From assembly GCA_026874595.1 (NCBI GenBank), contig CM049319.1, positions 65,406,417-65,470,416 of the forward strand: 64,000 bases of DNA. The letters are read 5' to 3'. Of the stretch, positions 47,401 through 52,711 are shown piece after piece. Every line of letters begins with the position of its first letter. Position 1 is the first letter of the stretch. Made by a program: the position numbers and the translations under genes. Under the pieces are notes generated by a model. The model worked only from the letters and a program-made list of their open reading frames with translations. It searched no databases and was not told the DNA's origin. Source of the stretch: Sipunculus nudus (lineage: Eukaryota; Annelida; Sipuncula; Golfingiida; Sipunculidae).

Positions 47401-48946
47401 TCTGACCATAAGCAAATATTGTTCCATTGTAGCCTTCTGTCACTCCCTGATAAAATACAACCAGACAATGAGATGTTTACACTGAAATGTACACCTTATA
47501 TACAAACAATATGAAATGTAAAACTGATAAATGAGCGAAGAAATATGTCAGTATTCACATAAACAGATAAATGAGATAATTATTTTATGATGGAAAAAGA
47601 ACTTTATAAAGTACAAATAAAAAATCTAGTTACATTATTTTATAATTTTTTTATTATATTTCAAGGTACATATATAACAAAAATTCAATTTCATACTAGA
47701 GTTATGGGCACAAATCAGTTCCTCCAAAAAGCAGTCCTGTTTTTGGATGGGTCTGTAATTTGTAAATCAATTGGGAAAGAAGGCCTCATCTATAGGCACC
47801 AATGATCCCCATGATTTTGAGATAGATCAACTGTATTCTCCCTGAGATAATGCACTAAAAAAATCACTGATTTTTCTATGGCAGCCATACTGGAATTCCT
47901 AAGGGTTTGTAATTCAAAAGGGATAGAGTCCCAGGAGTCACAATAATCCCTGTAAATTTGAGAAAGATTAAGCATATTCTCTTTCAGATATTGCTTGCGA
48001 AAGAAAAAGTTATAATTTTGCTCTGGCAGCCATATTGGTATTCAGACAGGTCTGTAATTTGAAAGGTCTGGAGCACTCATTCCTGTTATATTAATCATTC
48101 CTGTTAATTTGAGAAAGATCAAATTAATTATTTTGAGATACTGTGTTCGAATAAGAAAATCACTGATTGTGCTCTGATGGCCATATTAGAATTCTGACAG
48201 GTCTGTTATTCCAAAGGTCAGGAGTCCTCATAAGCCCAAATGATCCCTGTGAATATGAGAATTTGAAAGATCAAGTATGTTCTTGTTGAGATCTTGCATG
48301 AAATAGAAAACCACTTAAGATTGTGCTCTGGCGGCCATACTGGAATTCAAACAGGTCTGTAGTTCAATAGGTCTAGAGCCCTTATAGGCCCCAATGATCC
48401 CTGTAAATATGAGAAAGATCCAGCCTGATCTTGTTGAGATATTGCGTGTGAAAGAAAGCATCACTGACAGATGGAAGGATGGACAGACTGACACGGTGAT
48501 CACAACAGGGCACTCATGTGGAGCACCAATAAGCATGATTACTAATTTCTTTGCGAATATTATTTCATCTGGATCACAGGGCAGCAGTTATTTTAATGTT
48601 AACTTAACACATCATCTGATAAACAGACTTTACACATAAAATATAACTGTTGTACAAAAAGAAACTGCTTCAGACTCTGATCAGTTTCAAACGGAAGAAC
48701 TGTTAGTGGAATACTCACTTCAACCAATGGATACCCAATATCGGCATAGATTTGTTCTGTGGTTGAGTCAACAAAGTAAGCTCCATCAAACGTGAATGTC
48801 TTTATATTCTTTTTGTCATTTGGATGAACAATGCTGCACTGGGCACGTATACCATCCATGTTTACCACTCTTTTACAGTTCAGGTTTTTTTCTCTTTCAT
48901 TCATGGGTCGACATCTGACAATCACTTTCACTGCCTCGGCAGCCAT
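884..48946 (-). CDS. KIF17: Kinesin-2 family motor KIF17/OSM-3 homologue (complete, 16 coding exons)
   Basis: Homodimeric kinesin-2 that walks to microtubule plus ends and carries IFT trains and membrane cargo in cilia and dendrites (family knowledge). Join on the minus strand: 48946-48719, 47446-47331, 36491-36322, 35851-35618, 35188-34820, 23169-23057, 22071-21921, 17001-16846, 15138-15098, 13848-13709, 9149-9034, 7502-7396, 6715-6454, 3891-3803, 2787-2688, 1128-884. All junctions are GT-AG, all phases match, and the total is 2637 nt (878 aa). Residues by my count: P-loop GQTGCGKS 90-97, switch [10 protein letters not shown] 203-211, switch II DLAGSE 239-244, motor domain ending near 335, coiled coil about 340-460, Ala/Ser/Gln-rich linker about 461-570, second coiled coil about 570-700, and a tail with the conserved block IRRDCNY. 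The C-terminus has an RLES motif and basic cluster KSRKKKK. Vertebrate KIF17 is about 1030 aa, so the linker is shorter here. Identity is very secure. Only the acceptor of exon 10 is ambiguous. Confidence 0.96.
1129..2687 (-). repeat. KIF17 intron 15 with dispersed repeat family B (about 1930-2665)
   Basis: Contains phrases such as 'tgacctcattaaatatg', 'ggtgcctccaaagtgc' and 'gataatctgttagtaagtag', then a tail 'acagacggatggacggactg'. The same phrases in the same order occur at 15830-16330 in intron 8, and in reverse orientation around 56570-56700 in PSMD2. This is therefore an interspersed repeat, function unknown. No coding potential was recognised in it. Confidence 0.6.
2688..2787 (-). CDS. 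KIF17: KIF17 coding exon 15 (tail)
   Basis: Codes [20 protein letters not shown] then [13 protein letters not shown]. It aligns with the vertebrate LSRSNSENIASNYFRSKRAS block. Acceptor gcttttgtag, donor gtatgt; phase 0 in, phase 1 out. Confidence 0.92.
2788..3802 (-). other. KIF17 intron 14
   Basis: AT-rich non-coding sequence. The only notable item is a 12-base poly(C) run at 3328-3339 (poly(G) in the transcript sense). Nothing else recognised. Confidence 0.5.
3803..3891 (-). CDS. KIF17: KIF17 coding exon 14 (tail)
   Basis: Codes [19 protein letters not shown] then [11 protein letters not shown]. The NG.P..D.Y motif aligns with vertebrate NGEPNMEEDRYR. Acceptor caccatccag, donor gtaatg; phase 1 in, phase 0 out. 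Confidence 0.9.
3892..6453 (-). repeat. KIF17 intron 13, including a family A repeat copy (about 5625-6200)
   Basis: At 5625 the phrase 'agacccatgggtaatgatgctcagctgac' begins a copy of dispersed repeat family A. Internal 'gcaggtggtgccaccag' at about 5929 matches the internal palindrome of the large copy at 12052-13494. The remainder of the intron has no recognised feature. Confidence 0.55.
6454..6715 (-). CDS. KIF17: KIF17 coding exon 13 (conserved stalk/tail block)
   Basis: Codes [32 protein letters not shown], and the strongly conserved [14 protein letters not shown] followed by [21 protein letters not shown]. This is the best conserved non-motor region of KIF17 (vertebrate: FQLEKIDYLATIRRQER and LIRRDCNYSNLEKI) and rules out other kinesin-2 subunits. 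Acceptor aattttag, donor gtaaca; ends phase 1. Confidence 0.96.
6716..7395 (-). repeat. KIF17 intron 12 with imperfect AT-rich palindromes
   Basis: From 7039 to about 7320 short inverted repeats recur on an 'aagaaatat' theme. The clearest are 7061-7082 (caagaaa..tttcttg arms) and 7219-7237 (tcaaga..tcttga arms). This may be a decayed foldback element; it could also be chance in AT-rich DNA. Confidence 0.4.
7396..7502 (-). CDS. KIF17: KIF17 coding exon 12 (coiled coil 2)
   Basis: Codes [20 protein letters not shown] then [16 protein letters not shown], matching the vertebrate LLNVYDSIQEEVRAKSKLLEK block of the stalk. Acceptor ggttttacag, donor gtgagt; ends phase 0. Confidence 0.94.
7503..9033 (-). 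other. KIF17 intron 11
   Basis: AT-rich intron. No exon, RNA or well-defined repeat was recognised. Confidence 0.45.
9034..9149 (-). CDS. KIF17: KIF17 coding exon 11 (coiled coil 2, basic segment)
   Basis: Codes [19 protein letters not shown] then [18 protein letters not shown]. The VGGEQA..K.LKE.....RKR.A.ERRKQL pattern of vertebrate KIF17 is conserved. Acceptor gttgcacag, donor gtaaga; ends phase 1. Confidence 0.94.
9150..12051 (-). other. KIF17 intron 10, distal part
   Basis: AT-rich intron sequence between exon 11 and the large family A repeat. No convincing coding or structural feature was recognised. Confidence 0.4.
12052..13494 (+). repeat. Dispersed repeat family A, long copy with internal ~170 bp subunits
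   Basis: Left end 'gacccatgggtcatgacgctcagctgac' (12058) and right end 'cagatgacttacagtcagctgagctaaa' (13465-13492) share the 'tcagctga' core. Between them a unit containing 'ccccatagct..gaatatgggtaacagagac' recurs four times (about 12440, 12610, 12950, 13290). 'ggtggcgccacc' palindromes occur near 12808 and, imperfectly, near 13145. Before the right end is a 'ggacagacgaccaaacggacgacgg' type tract. Similar elements are common in bivalve genomes (from memory); class unassigned. Confidence 0.65.
13709..13848 (-). CDS. KIF17: KIF17 coding exon 10 (linker and start of coiled coil 2; 5' edge ambiguous)
   Basis: Codes [19 protein letters not shown] and on to [12 protein letters not shown], leading into the second coiled coil. 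Donor gtaaaa after 13709 leaves phase 2 (AG|A, Arg). Three in-frame acceptors sit within 12 nt: ctcag|tac at 13848, ctgcag|cag nine bases on, and cag|caa three bases further. All keep phase 0, so the exon may start at any of them. The polypyrimidine tract is weak. The open frame extends further upstream, but no phase-compatible acceptor is seen there. Confidence 0.75.
14596..14965. mobile_element. Pogo/Tigger-type MITE (non-autonomous)
   Basis: 370 bp flanked by TA on both sides (14594-14595, 14966-14967). Its left ~80 bp match the left end of the Tigger-like element at 17578 ('ccacctatccggaaaatt', 'gagaactgaaattttgacc'). Its right end matches that element's right end ('ttatccgaatgatcgtttat', 'gaacaaaa', '..tactg'). 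It has no coding remnant and is an internal-deletion derivative of the same family. Confidence 0.7.
15098..15138 (-). CDS. KIF17: KIF17 coding exon 9 (41-nt microexon)
   Basis: A 41-nt exon coding [14 protein letters not shown]. Acceptor tttgttccag and donor gtaagt are both strong. It changes phase from 1 to 0, so exon 8 cannot join exon 10 in the required frame without it. The phase bookkeeping of the whole gene closes only when it is included. Confidence 0.75.
15139..16345 (-). repeat. KIF17 intron 8 with second copy of dispersed repeat family B (about 15830-16330)
   Basis: Shares ordered blocks with 1930-2510: 'ggtgcctccaaagtgctgtgacc', 'gatgagtttgattaaaatccttcat', 'gataatctgttagtaagtag' and the terminal 'ttaacagacggacagactgac'. 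Same orientation as the copy in intron 15. Rest of the interval unremarkable. Confidence 0.6.
16352..16680. repeat. MITE-like element rich in 'gagtccaagtc' motifs
   Basis: Ends resemble an inverted pair (left 'cagtgatgtag', right 'aacatcactg'). The interior consists of degenerate repeats of 'agtccaagtc/agtcagagtc'. No coding potential. Lies 166 bases from KIF17 exon 8. Confidence 0.45.
16846..17001 (-). CDS. KIF17: KIF17 coding exon 8 (low-complexity Ala/Val/Ser/Gln linker)
   Basis: Codes an Ala/Val-rich run ([20 protein letters not shown]) followed by a Ser/Gln/Pro-rich stretch ending SQASPGAQ. No domain is visible. It lies where vertebrate KIF17 has its long divergent linker between stalk coiled coils. 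Acceptor atcctacag, donor gtaatt; enters and leaves in phase 1, consistent with both neighbours. Assignment rests on splice signals, phase and an open frame rather than sequence conservation. Confidence 0.8.
17093..17130 (+). repeat. Left end of family A repeat
   Basis: 'gggacccatgggtcacagcg' followed by 'ctcagctgtt' matches the left terminus of the long copy at 12052. The rest of this copy cannot be delimited. Confidence 0.5.
17578..18902 (+). mobile_element. Pogo/Tigger-like Tc1-mariner DNA transposon, internally deleted
   Basis: Left terminus 'cagtagaacgtcgaatatcc' and right terminus 'cggataaacgacattctactg' form imperfect inverted repeats flanked by TA at 17576-17577 and 18903-18904, the expected target duplication. 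Further 'atccgaa' blocks lie inside both ends. It carries the start of a transposase (18184-18432) and lacks a DDE catalytic region. At 1.3 kb it is shorter than typical autonomous Tigger elements. Confidence 0.82.
18184..18432 (+). pseudogene. Tigger/pogo transposase N-terminal fragment (helix-turn-helix)
   Basis: Reading frame contains [20 protein letters not shown] and [16 protein letters not shown]. This is the first CENP-B/psq-type helix-turn-helix found at the N-terminus of Tigger transposases (typical pattern: L..E.K..II...E.G....LA.EFNV..STIS.I). The frame ends soon after in unrelated sequence. The second DNA-binding domain and catalytic domain are absent, so it is a relic and cannot transpose itself. 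Confidence 0.75.
18905..19935 (-). other. KIF17 intron 7, middle part
   Basis: Very AT-rich sequence with A and T runs. No feature recognised. Confidence 0.4.
19950..21511 (+). repeat. Family A-related repeat with a ~690 bp internal tandem duplication
   Basis: The segment at 20277-20457 ('ttttatatttatgctaataa', 'ctctagcttcagcaattt', 'aagggagtaaatatatttc') recurs at 20964-21143, and 20100-20230 matches 20790-20940, giving a repeat period near 690 bp. The right end 'cagatgacttatagtcagct' preceded by 'ggacggacggacagcc' is the same terminus as the family A copy ending at 13494. The left edge is uncertain. Confidence 0.55.
21921..22071 (-). CDS. KIF17: KIF17 coding exon 7 (coiled coil 1, end)
   Basis: Codes [17 protein letters not shown], then [19 protein letters not shown] and [11 protein letters not shown]. 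It is highly charged with heptad periodicity, as expected for the first stalk coiled coil that dimerises the motor. Acceptor ttaaacag, donor gtgagt; ends phase 1. Confidence 0.92.
22128..22990. repeat. 23-bp minisatellite filling KIF17 intron 6
   Basis: Unit gtgtacatggttgtgacaggatg (plus strand; 23 nt, shown here as period only: 'gtgtacatggttgtgacagg' plus 3 variable bases). Starts at 22151, 22174, 22197 etc. confirm the 23-nt period. About 35-37 copies, with the right third more diverged. The intron is 985 bp, so the array is nearly its entire content. The unit has no stop on the minus strand in any frame, which creates long artefactual open frames. Confidence 0.9.
23057..23169 (-). CDS. KIF17: KIF17 coding exon 6 (coiled coil 1)
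   Basis: Codes [20 protein letters not shown] and on to [13 protein letters not shown], which aligns with the vertebrate segment ending EAEKQLIREEYEE. Acceptor ccctctag, donor gtgagt (phase 0). The downstream intron is only 985 bp and is filled almost entirely by a 23-bp minisatellite. Confidence 0.92.
23170..25840 (-). other. KIF17 intron 5, distal part
   Basis: AT-rich intron sequence. No exon, RNA gene or defined repeat recognised. Confidence 0.4.
25841..26017. repeat. (TA)n microsatellite with inserted hairpin element
   Basis: TA runs at about 25841-25906 are followed by a non-TA segment. That segment contains 'aggccagagcggtatatcac' and a 10-bp inverted repeat (cactgaagaa / ttcttcagtg, about 25972-26013), then TA again. 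The arrangement suggests a small element inserted in a TA tract; class unknown. Confidence 0.5.
26330..26466. repeat. Possible MITE remnant ending 'ggtttcactgta'
   Basis: Repeated 'aagaccacctttgtg', 'cagaccacctgtgg', 'aagactgcttttgg' and 'ggtggtctcataac', ending 'acaggtttcactgtaa', a pogo-type terminus like that of the element at 57754. The left end was not identified. Confidence 0.35.
27290..28050. repeat. Degenerate minisatellite ('gattcactcacaggtgacccaaaactgagccc')
   Basis: A unit of roughly 60 bp recurs with much divergence. It includes versions of 'ttcactcacaggtgaccc', 'aaaactgagccctcc' and 'tggtccaaagtta' at about 27660, 27740, 27850, 27905, 27965 and 28020. Non-coding and old. Confidence 0.5.
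28585..29039. mobile_element. TTAA-flanked MITE (piggyBac-like target site)
   Basis: TTAA at 28581-28584 and 29040-29043 flank inverted ends 'aggggcccaatcacc' / 'ggtgatttggcacct'. No coding content. Internal phrases ('ttgtttatatc', 'atgataaacaagttta', 'gaaatcacataaattct') recur near 14120-14410, showing an older relative in intron 9. TTAA duplication suggests piggyBac mobilisation, though the termini are not diagnostic. Confidence 0.55.
30302..30548. repeat. MITE with 17-bp internal tandem units
   Basis: Left 'cagtaaactccacc' and right 'gggaggttccactgta' are imperfect inverted repeats. Between them 'ggcacctctatattaca' repeats about six times with decay (about 30330-30440) and again near 30490. 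Pogo-type termini with a repeat-like interior. Confidence 0.5.
30549..34819 (-). other. KIF17 intron 5, exon-5-proximal part
   Basis: AT-rich intron. Short open frames here lack homology and splice context. No feature recognised. Confidence 0.4.
34820..35188 (-). CDS. KIF17: KIF17 coding exon 5 (end of motor, neck linker, start of coiled coil)
   Basis: The longest exon. It codes [20 protein letters not shown], the microtubule-binding loop/helix [19 protein letters not shown], then [17 protein letters not shown], where the motor domain gives way to the neck linker. The basic/acidic segment [20 protein letters not shown] follows, matching the neck coiled coil of KIF17 orthologues. Acceptor atacag before 35188; donor gtaaat after 34820 (phase 1). 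Confidence 0.97.
35618..35851 (-). CDS. KIF17: KIF17 coding exon 4 (switch I and switch II)
   Basis: Codes from [17 protein letters not shown] through [19 protein letters not shown] to [19 protein letters not shown]. Switch I (NADSSRSHS) and switch II (DLAGSE) couple nucleotide state to microtubule affinity in all kinesins and are intact. Acceptor aatttaag; donor gtaata; starts phase 1 and ends phase 1. Confidence 0.96.
36322..36491 (-). CDS. KIF17: KIF17 coding exon 3 (motor domain)
   Basis: Codes [19 protein letters not shown], then the kinesin hallmark [14 protein letters not shown] and the KIF17-typical [11 protein letters not shown]. Acceptor attgcag lies before 36491 and donor gtgtac after 36322 (ends phase 1). 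The acceptor and the first ~18 nt of the exon have been amplified into a tandem array immediately upstream (36492-37545). Reading on past the donor gives no conserved sequence. Confidence 0.95.
36492..37545. repeat. Tandem array of ~60 bp units derived from the intron 2/exon 3 boundary
   Basis: Plus-strand core 'gatcaaatgccctgcaatca' recurs about every 60 bp (near 36657, 36717, 36776, 36837, 36898, 36957, 37017, 37078, 37137, 37197, 37255, 37309, 37371, 37431, 37491). More diverged copies lie at about 36552 and 36597. The genuine exon 3 boundary (36473-36500: 'gatcaaatgctctgcaatca') is the first member. A 180-bp higher-order period (three monomers; 'cttcttaaaag' at about 36731, 36911, 37091) is visible. 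In the transcript sense each unit reads attgcag|ggcatttgatcatatttt, a copy of the acceptor plus ~18 nt of exon. Confidence 0.9.
37546..42180 (-). other. KIF17 intron 2, middle part
   Basis: AT-rich intron. Contains (CATA)n(TA)n at 38320-38402, poly(C) of 14 at 39567-39580 and poly(G) of 17 at 40830-40846. No gene recognised. Confidence 0.4.
38316..38402. repeat. (CATA)n-(TA)n microsatellite
   Basis: A short (cata) run passes into an uninterrupted TA run of about 32 units. It generates spurious Tyr/Ile open frames on both strands. Confidence 0.95.
42198..42365 (+). repeat. tRNA-derived SINE
   Basis: 'tagccaagaggttaaggtat' resembles a pol III A box. 'gtgttgaacccc' (42252-42263) resembles a B box about 40 bases downstream, the tRNA spacing. 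A unique tail follows ('cctcaatgacatggtggtg'). The B box is mutated and the acceptor stem does not pair, so it is a SINE head rather than a tRNA gene. Lies inside KIF17 intron 2. Confidence 0.6.
42366..46100 (-). other. KIF17 intron 2, further part
   Basis: AT-rich intron with a 16-base poly(G) at 44254-44269 and another G-rich run at about 44334-44347. No other feature recognised. Confidence 0.35.
46102..46140 (+). repeat. Left end of family A repeat
   Basis: 'agagacccatgggtcactgt' then 'gctcagctgaag' matches the left terminus of the copies at 5625, 12058 and 17093. A further remnant, 'agggacccatgggtt', lies at 47162. Right ends were not identified. Confidence 0.5.
47331..47446 (-). CDS. 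KIF17: KIF17 coding exon 2 (P-loop)
   Basis: Codes [20 protein letters not shown] and on to ..QRGIIPR. This carries the Walker A P-loop that binds ATP phosphates, with Cys in the variable position (GQTGCGKS). Acceptor ttatcag lies just before 47446 and donor gtagga just after 47331; it ends in phase 2 (AG|A completes Arg). The short open frames of the ORF prediction missed it, but its conservation is unmistakable. Confidence 0.95.
47720..48530. repeat. Dispersed repeat family C: ~150 bp tandem units with 'acggtgatcacaac' tail
   Basis: The phrase 'ctggcagccatactggaatt' recurs at about 47879, 48023, 48174 and 48328 (period 147-152). It is accompanied by 'tctgtaattcaaaaggt', 'aatgatccctgtaaat' and 'gagaaagatcaa'. 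It ends in 'acagatggaaggatggacag' and 'acggtgatcacaacagg'. It occupies most of KIF17 intron 1. Confidence 0.7.
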
Positions 48947-48951
48947 GGTTT
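48719..48951 (-). CDS. KIF17: KIF17 exon with start codon (coding exon 1)
   Basis: Codes residues 1-76. It begins [19 protein letters not shown], the classical kinesin N-terminal strand (VKVIVRCRP). The ATG is at 48946-48944, only five bases after a clear acceptor (ctctttcag ending at 48952), so the 5' UTR is spliced. The exon ends ..YPLVE at 48719 and is followed by donor gtgagt, phase 0. The start is chosen because vertebrate KIF17 begins with the same residues at the same distance from the motor core. Confidence 0.95.
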
Positions 48952-49652
48952 CTGAAAGAGGACAGAAAGCAACTATAATATGTTACAAATAGAGACAGTA
49001 AGATGTGGTTTATCAAAATATAAAAGGCACATAATTCAATGATATGATCACCATAATTCTTAACATGTTTACGTTTTGTACAAAATAAACTTTGAATTCA
49101 TTCAGCCATATTCTGTTTAAGAACTTTACAGATATGATAGCATTCGAGATCCCTTCACAAGGTTAAGATTGCTGTGTACACTACTGGTAGCTCTGATGTC
49201 TGAAGACCAGCTATTCCCCTGCCTTACTGTTTACTGCCTTACTTAATGAACCAAGAAAAGTTCTTATAAATAACGCCTCAGTGATGGATGCATAATCTTG
49301 TCTATCTAAAAGATGTAAGTAAACATGGTACACATGCAAATGTTGACAAACAGAAATAAAAAGTTGCCAAAGATGAAAGGTCACTAGTTGCAAAAACCCT
49401 ATTTGCAAAACTGGTTTGTCAGACTTGCCACCAGATGTCCTTGTTGAATGTGTTAGGATTATTTTGGCAGGCACCCAACGTTAAAAACAGGTAGATGTTT
49501 TCACAAAACAAAAAGCCTGTATGTGGGAGAATCAGTGTTTCAAAGGATTATATCTATAGTTAATACATTTCAGATAACAGAACAGACCCTTTAAAGTGAA
49601 ACAAATCATCTGAACTTTGAGTACACAATGTCAGTAATTTTACAGCAACTAA
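48952..49652 (-). other. KIF17 5'UTR intron, exon-proximal part
   Basis: Intron sequence between the acceptor at 48952 and the long-TIR MITE. Nothing recognised. Confidence 0.45.
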
Positions 49653-50348
49653 AGGCCGTGTCACACAACCGTTGACGCATAAATTGCGCATAATGTACGC
49701 ATAAAATATGAGGCATACACGGAGATACGCAATTCATGCACGATATTCGTAATTCATAAGTTTTTCATGCGCATTTCATTCGTCGCCATGCGCAGCAAGT
49801 GGGGGCCGGGGTGGGCATACGCGGACATACGCGAAAAACGGTTTTGAGCTGCACAAAATTTTTCCTCTTTTTGGATTTACACGATCTATGCGTAATTTTG
49901 GTAGTTTATACGCAGTTCTTATGCAAATCATGCGTAATTCATATGCACATGTGCGCGATACATACGAGATTGTTACTCAAAATTGGCGCTTTTCACGACA
50001 GTTCCGCGTATGTTTAACGAACCTTTCACTCATATAACACGCATGTATCGCAGATGTGTCACTTATATATCGTGTATACCACTAAGAACTACGCACATTA
50101 CCTGGGAATTATCTAGGAATTAGGCTTTTCGGTGGATATGTGTGTTCTTTGCGCAGTTTATTCAAATTTCATATGTAGTTTATGCGTAGTTTATCGTCGT
50201 CCTTGCGTGATTCATCTGTCAAAATTTCACGCATAACCCCCAACTTTTCTAATTTTTTTCCACGTATGTCCGCGTATAAATCCAGATTTTTCAATTTTAT
50301 GCGTACATTATGCGCAATTTATGCGTCAACGGCTGTGTGACACGGCCT
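49653..50348. mobile_element. Long-TIR MITE, TAA target duplication (PIF/Harbinger-like)
   Basis: The left end 'aggccgtgtcacacaaccgt' and the complement of the right end agree over more than 50 bp with only about one mismatch. TAA flanks both sides (49650-49652, 50349-50351). TAA/TWA 3-bp duplications are typical of PIF/Harbinger. The interior is full of 'acgcata/tatgcgt' motifs, so much of the element can fold back. No open frame of note. Located in the KIF17 5'UTR intron. Confidence 0.8.
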
Positions 50349-50351
50349 TAA

Positions 50352-51394
50352 GTTACGGGACTATGTTGATATGAGTTCAAGTTCTAAAGATTCACTTTCT
50401 AAAGTTGTTGTCCTGAGCATGACTGTTACTACTTTAAAATTATCTTGAAATATTAGTTTATACCTTGCTTTTGATTTTTTTAATATAGCTGCATATATAC
50501 TCTATTTATCCTGATAGTAAGATGATTCCATGATAATTTACATCATTGGAGACTATTTAATTATATCAATTTTCATAAATCAGGAATTAAAAAAAAGATT
50601 AATTATTTTACATTTCACAAAGTATTCTTGAACATATACATTAGTTTGCCATTTTTCCTAAAGTGTCAGGAGGCATGCTTTTGTTGGGAATAACAAACTT
50701 TTTGAAACACGGTCAGGGGTCTGGCGGCAATTTTGTATGACAGTTAATGATTTACTTAATGCCATTTTACTCAGGGAAGACAGTGTTTCTACATAGTAAT
50801 TGATGACATATTGGGATATATATATATATATATGTTTGATTTATTGCAGAGCTTGAATGGCAAAGATCAGTCTAGTCTATTTTAGGATACATGTGTGCTC
50901 TTTCTACAACAAATTCACTGGTTGGAAAGGTCAAATGTCATCACCACAGGTGAAGCTCGGTGAAATTCTTTAACAGCCTGAACTTGGTATCAGTGCAGCA
51001 CACGTTTAACAAGTGAAAGGCCAGGAAATTAAAAGTTTTTGAAGGATTGTAGAGCCTATCAATAAAAACGGATAATTTATCAGTTTTCTTTGAGTCAAGG
51101 GTATCTGGCAATTTCACTTTGTATTGACAAATTTCTATCTGTTATTCTTTTAAATCTGTAATAGTGAATCTTCCAATATTGAAATTGTTCCAATGATGGC
51201 AGGCTTGTAACCACAACTGAGCTGCTTCAGAATGCTGTGATCAAAGCATTACCCTGTCTCTTTTATCTTCTTGATTTCTTATCTGTGCCAAATGATGGCT
51301 AAGTGATCTTGTTTGAGTAGTGTTCTTCTAATCAGTAAACGTAAAATTATGAATAAGCTGAATAATGGCCAGTTTAAGTAGATGACACGGCAGA
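50352..51394 (-). other. KIF17 5'UTR intron, between two mobile elements
   Basis: AT-rich, with a short TA run near 50818-50832. No other feature recognised. Confidence 0.4.
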
Positions 51395-51631
51395 ACTATA
51401 GAAACCGGGCTTCAGCCTACCGCCGGTACAACGGGTGTCGCATAATAATTTGTTTCCTGGAAAAGGTCGATACATATCATTTACCTCAGAATTCCCGTAT
51501 TTAATTTTGCTCATAGCTGGAGTTTATTATATTAGAGGAGGAGGGGTCCGGGGAACCTGGGTTCCCCGTCTGAACGGGGGTGTGGGGGCGGAGCCCCCAC
51601 CTAAAGCTTAATTTTCCTGTTTTAATAGTAA

Positions 51632-51701
51632 ATGGATTCCCATTTTTGCGATAGATGCCTCTGTGATTGAAGAGGCATCTATCGCAAAAATGGGAATCCA
51701 T
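51632..51701. repeat. Perfect 31-bp inverted repeat with 8-nt loop
   Basis: Arms 51632-51662 and 51671-51701 are exactly complementary (outer 'atggattccc', inner 'agatgcctct'), loop gtgattga. Either strand would form a strong RNA hairpin of miRNA-precursor size, but the perfect pairing points to a young foldback rather than a miRNA. Confidence 0.9.
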
Positions 51702-51742
51702 ATAAATGAACAAAACTTGCTCCTGCTGGTTTCTCGTCTTCA

Positions 51743-51812
51743 CGGCTCACTCAGTAGCGTGTAGGGCTCCTAGTCTAGAGATCATAGGTTCGATCCCCGA
51801 TTCAGGCGACTT
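51743..51812 (+). repeat. tRNA-like SINE head
   Basis: 'cggctcactcagtagcgtgt' resembles an A box region. 'ggttcgatccc' at 51787-51797 is a near-perfect B box. The ~70 bp span and spacing match a tRNA, but no clear acceptor stem or cloverleaf can be drawn, so a tRNA-derived SINE is preferred to a tRNA gene. Confidence 0.5.
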
Positions 51813-52711
51813 CTGATGCTTAGTAGTTGTTTATGTTAGAAGAGTTGAATGTAGGGACATCTACAGGGAAAAGTAGGAGTTAAAATAGGGAATGCGAGGA
51901 GACAATTTTATTTATATTTCTTCAACAGAAGCGAAGCCCGCGTTCTATAGTGGCTCCGATGACACAATTACTCAAGGAAATGAACTGCTCATTTGTATGG
52001 CCAAGCTAGACTGCTATGGCTGTGCAGATATAAACCTATTAAGAATAAGGGTTGTATGAATGATACCTCGCTAATTGTGAATTTCTCATGTGAGTATAAA
52101 CTACTCAGTTATTTGGTCTGACATCCTAGCCCAAGTTGACAAATTATGCTTGCTTGAGTGCAAGCAAGATATGGTAAATAACTCATGGAGTGCTCTTGGT
52201 AAAGCTGTTTAGCCGCTTTCTAGGGGTACAGGGAACCAAGCATTGCATGGCTAGCTGTAGTTTTCACACCTTTGACCAGGCAACATGTTCAGCCCAGGAC
52301 TAATTAATTAGGATTACTAAAGGGCTGCATAAAAAATCATGTGAAGTATTTACATGCTTGAAAAATCATTTGTAAATACAAATAAATTTCCCCATTTAAG
52401 ATCTGGAAAAACAAATATTCTGAAAAAAGCGCACTACTGTATTGAAAGGAACTTTTTTTGTTTATTCTAACTCCACTCATAAAATTCTGGCTACGTATAA
52501 TAATTATAAAGTATTATTTAAATAAGAAGTAACCCCAACACTAATCACCATATAAGTTAAGAATTTAAGCTTTAAATTACAGATACTGTCTTTTACTGAG
52601 ATAATTATCATGTGATAATTATTATTATTAATGATCTATATATATCAACCAAATGAAATAAAGTTATTTAGAAAGGTTCAATCGAGAACCATTAACTCAA
52701 AAATAACTTAC

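Larger units (their letters stand above)
51395..51951. mobile_element. Composite TIR element with stacked hairpins and a tRNA-like SINE head
   Basis: Ends 'actatagaaaccgggcttc' (51395 on) and 'gaagcccgcgttctatagt' (to 51951) are imperfect inverted repeats. Inside are hairpins at 51550-51567 (ggggaacc/ggttcccc), 51582-51600 (gtgggggc/gcccccac, 3-nt loop) and a perfect 31-bp stem with 8-nt loop at 51632-51701. A pol III B box 'ggttcgatccc' lies at 51787-51797. No protein-coding content. Class unknown. Confidence 0.65.

Noticed and set aside
48719-48946. A second, separate kinesin gene at 47-49 kb distinct from the one at 34-36 kb
   Set aside because: Exon phases join exactly (CCA AG|A GCA) and together they form one continuous motor domain without duplication.
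51632-51701. miRNA precursor
   Set aside because: The stem is perfectly paired with no bulges and sits in a TIR-bounded repeat, more typical of a foldback element than a conserved miRNA hairpin.
51743-51812. Functional tRNA gene
   Set aside because: The B box is good, but the acceptor and D stems do not pair convincingly. The SINE explanation fits better. The same applies to 42198-42270.
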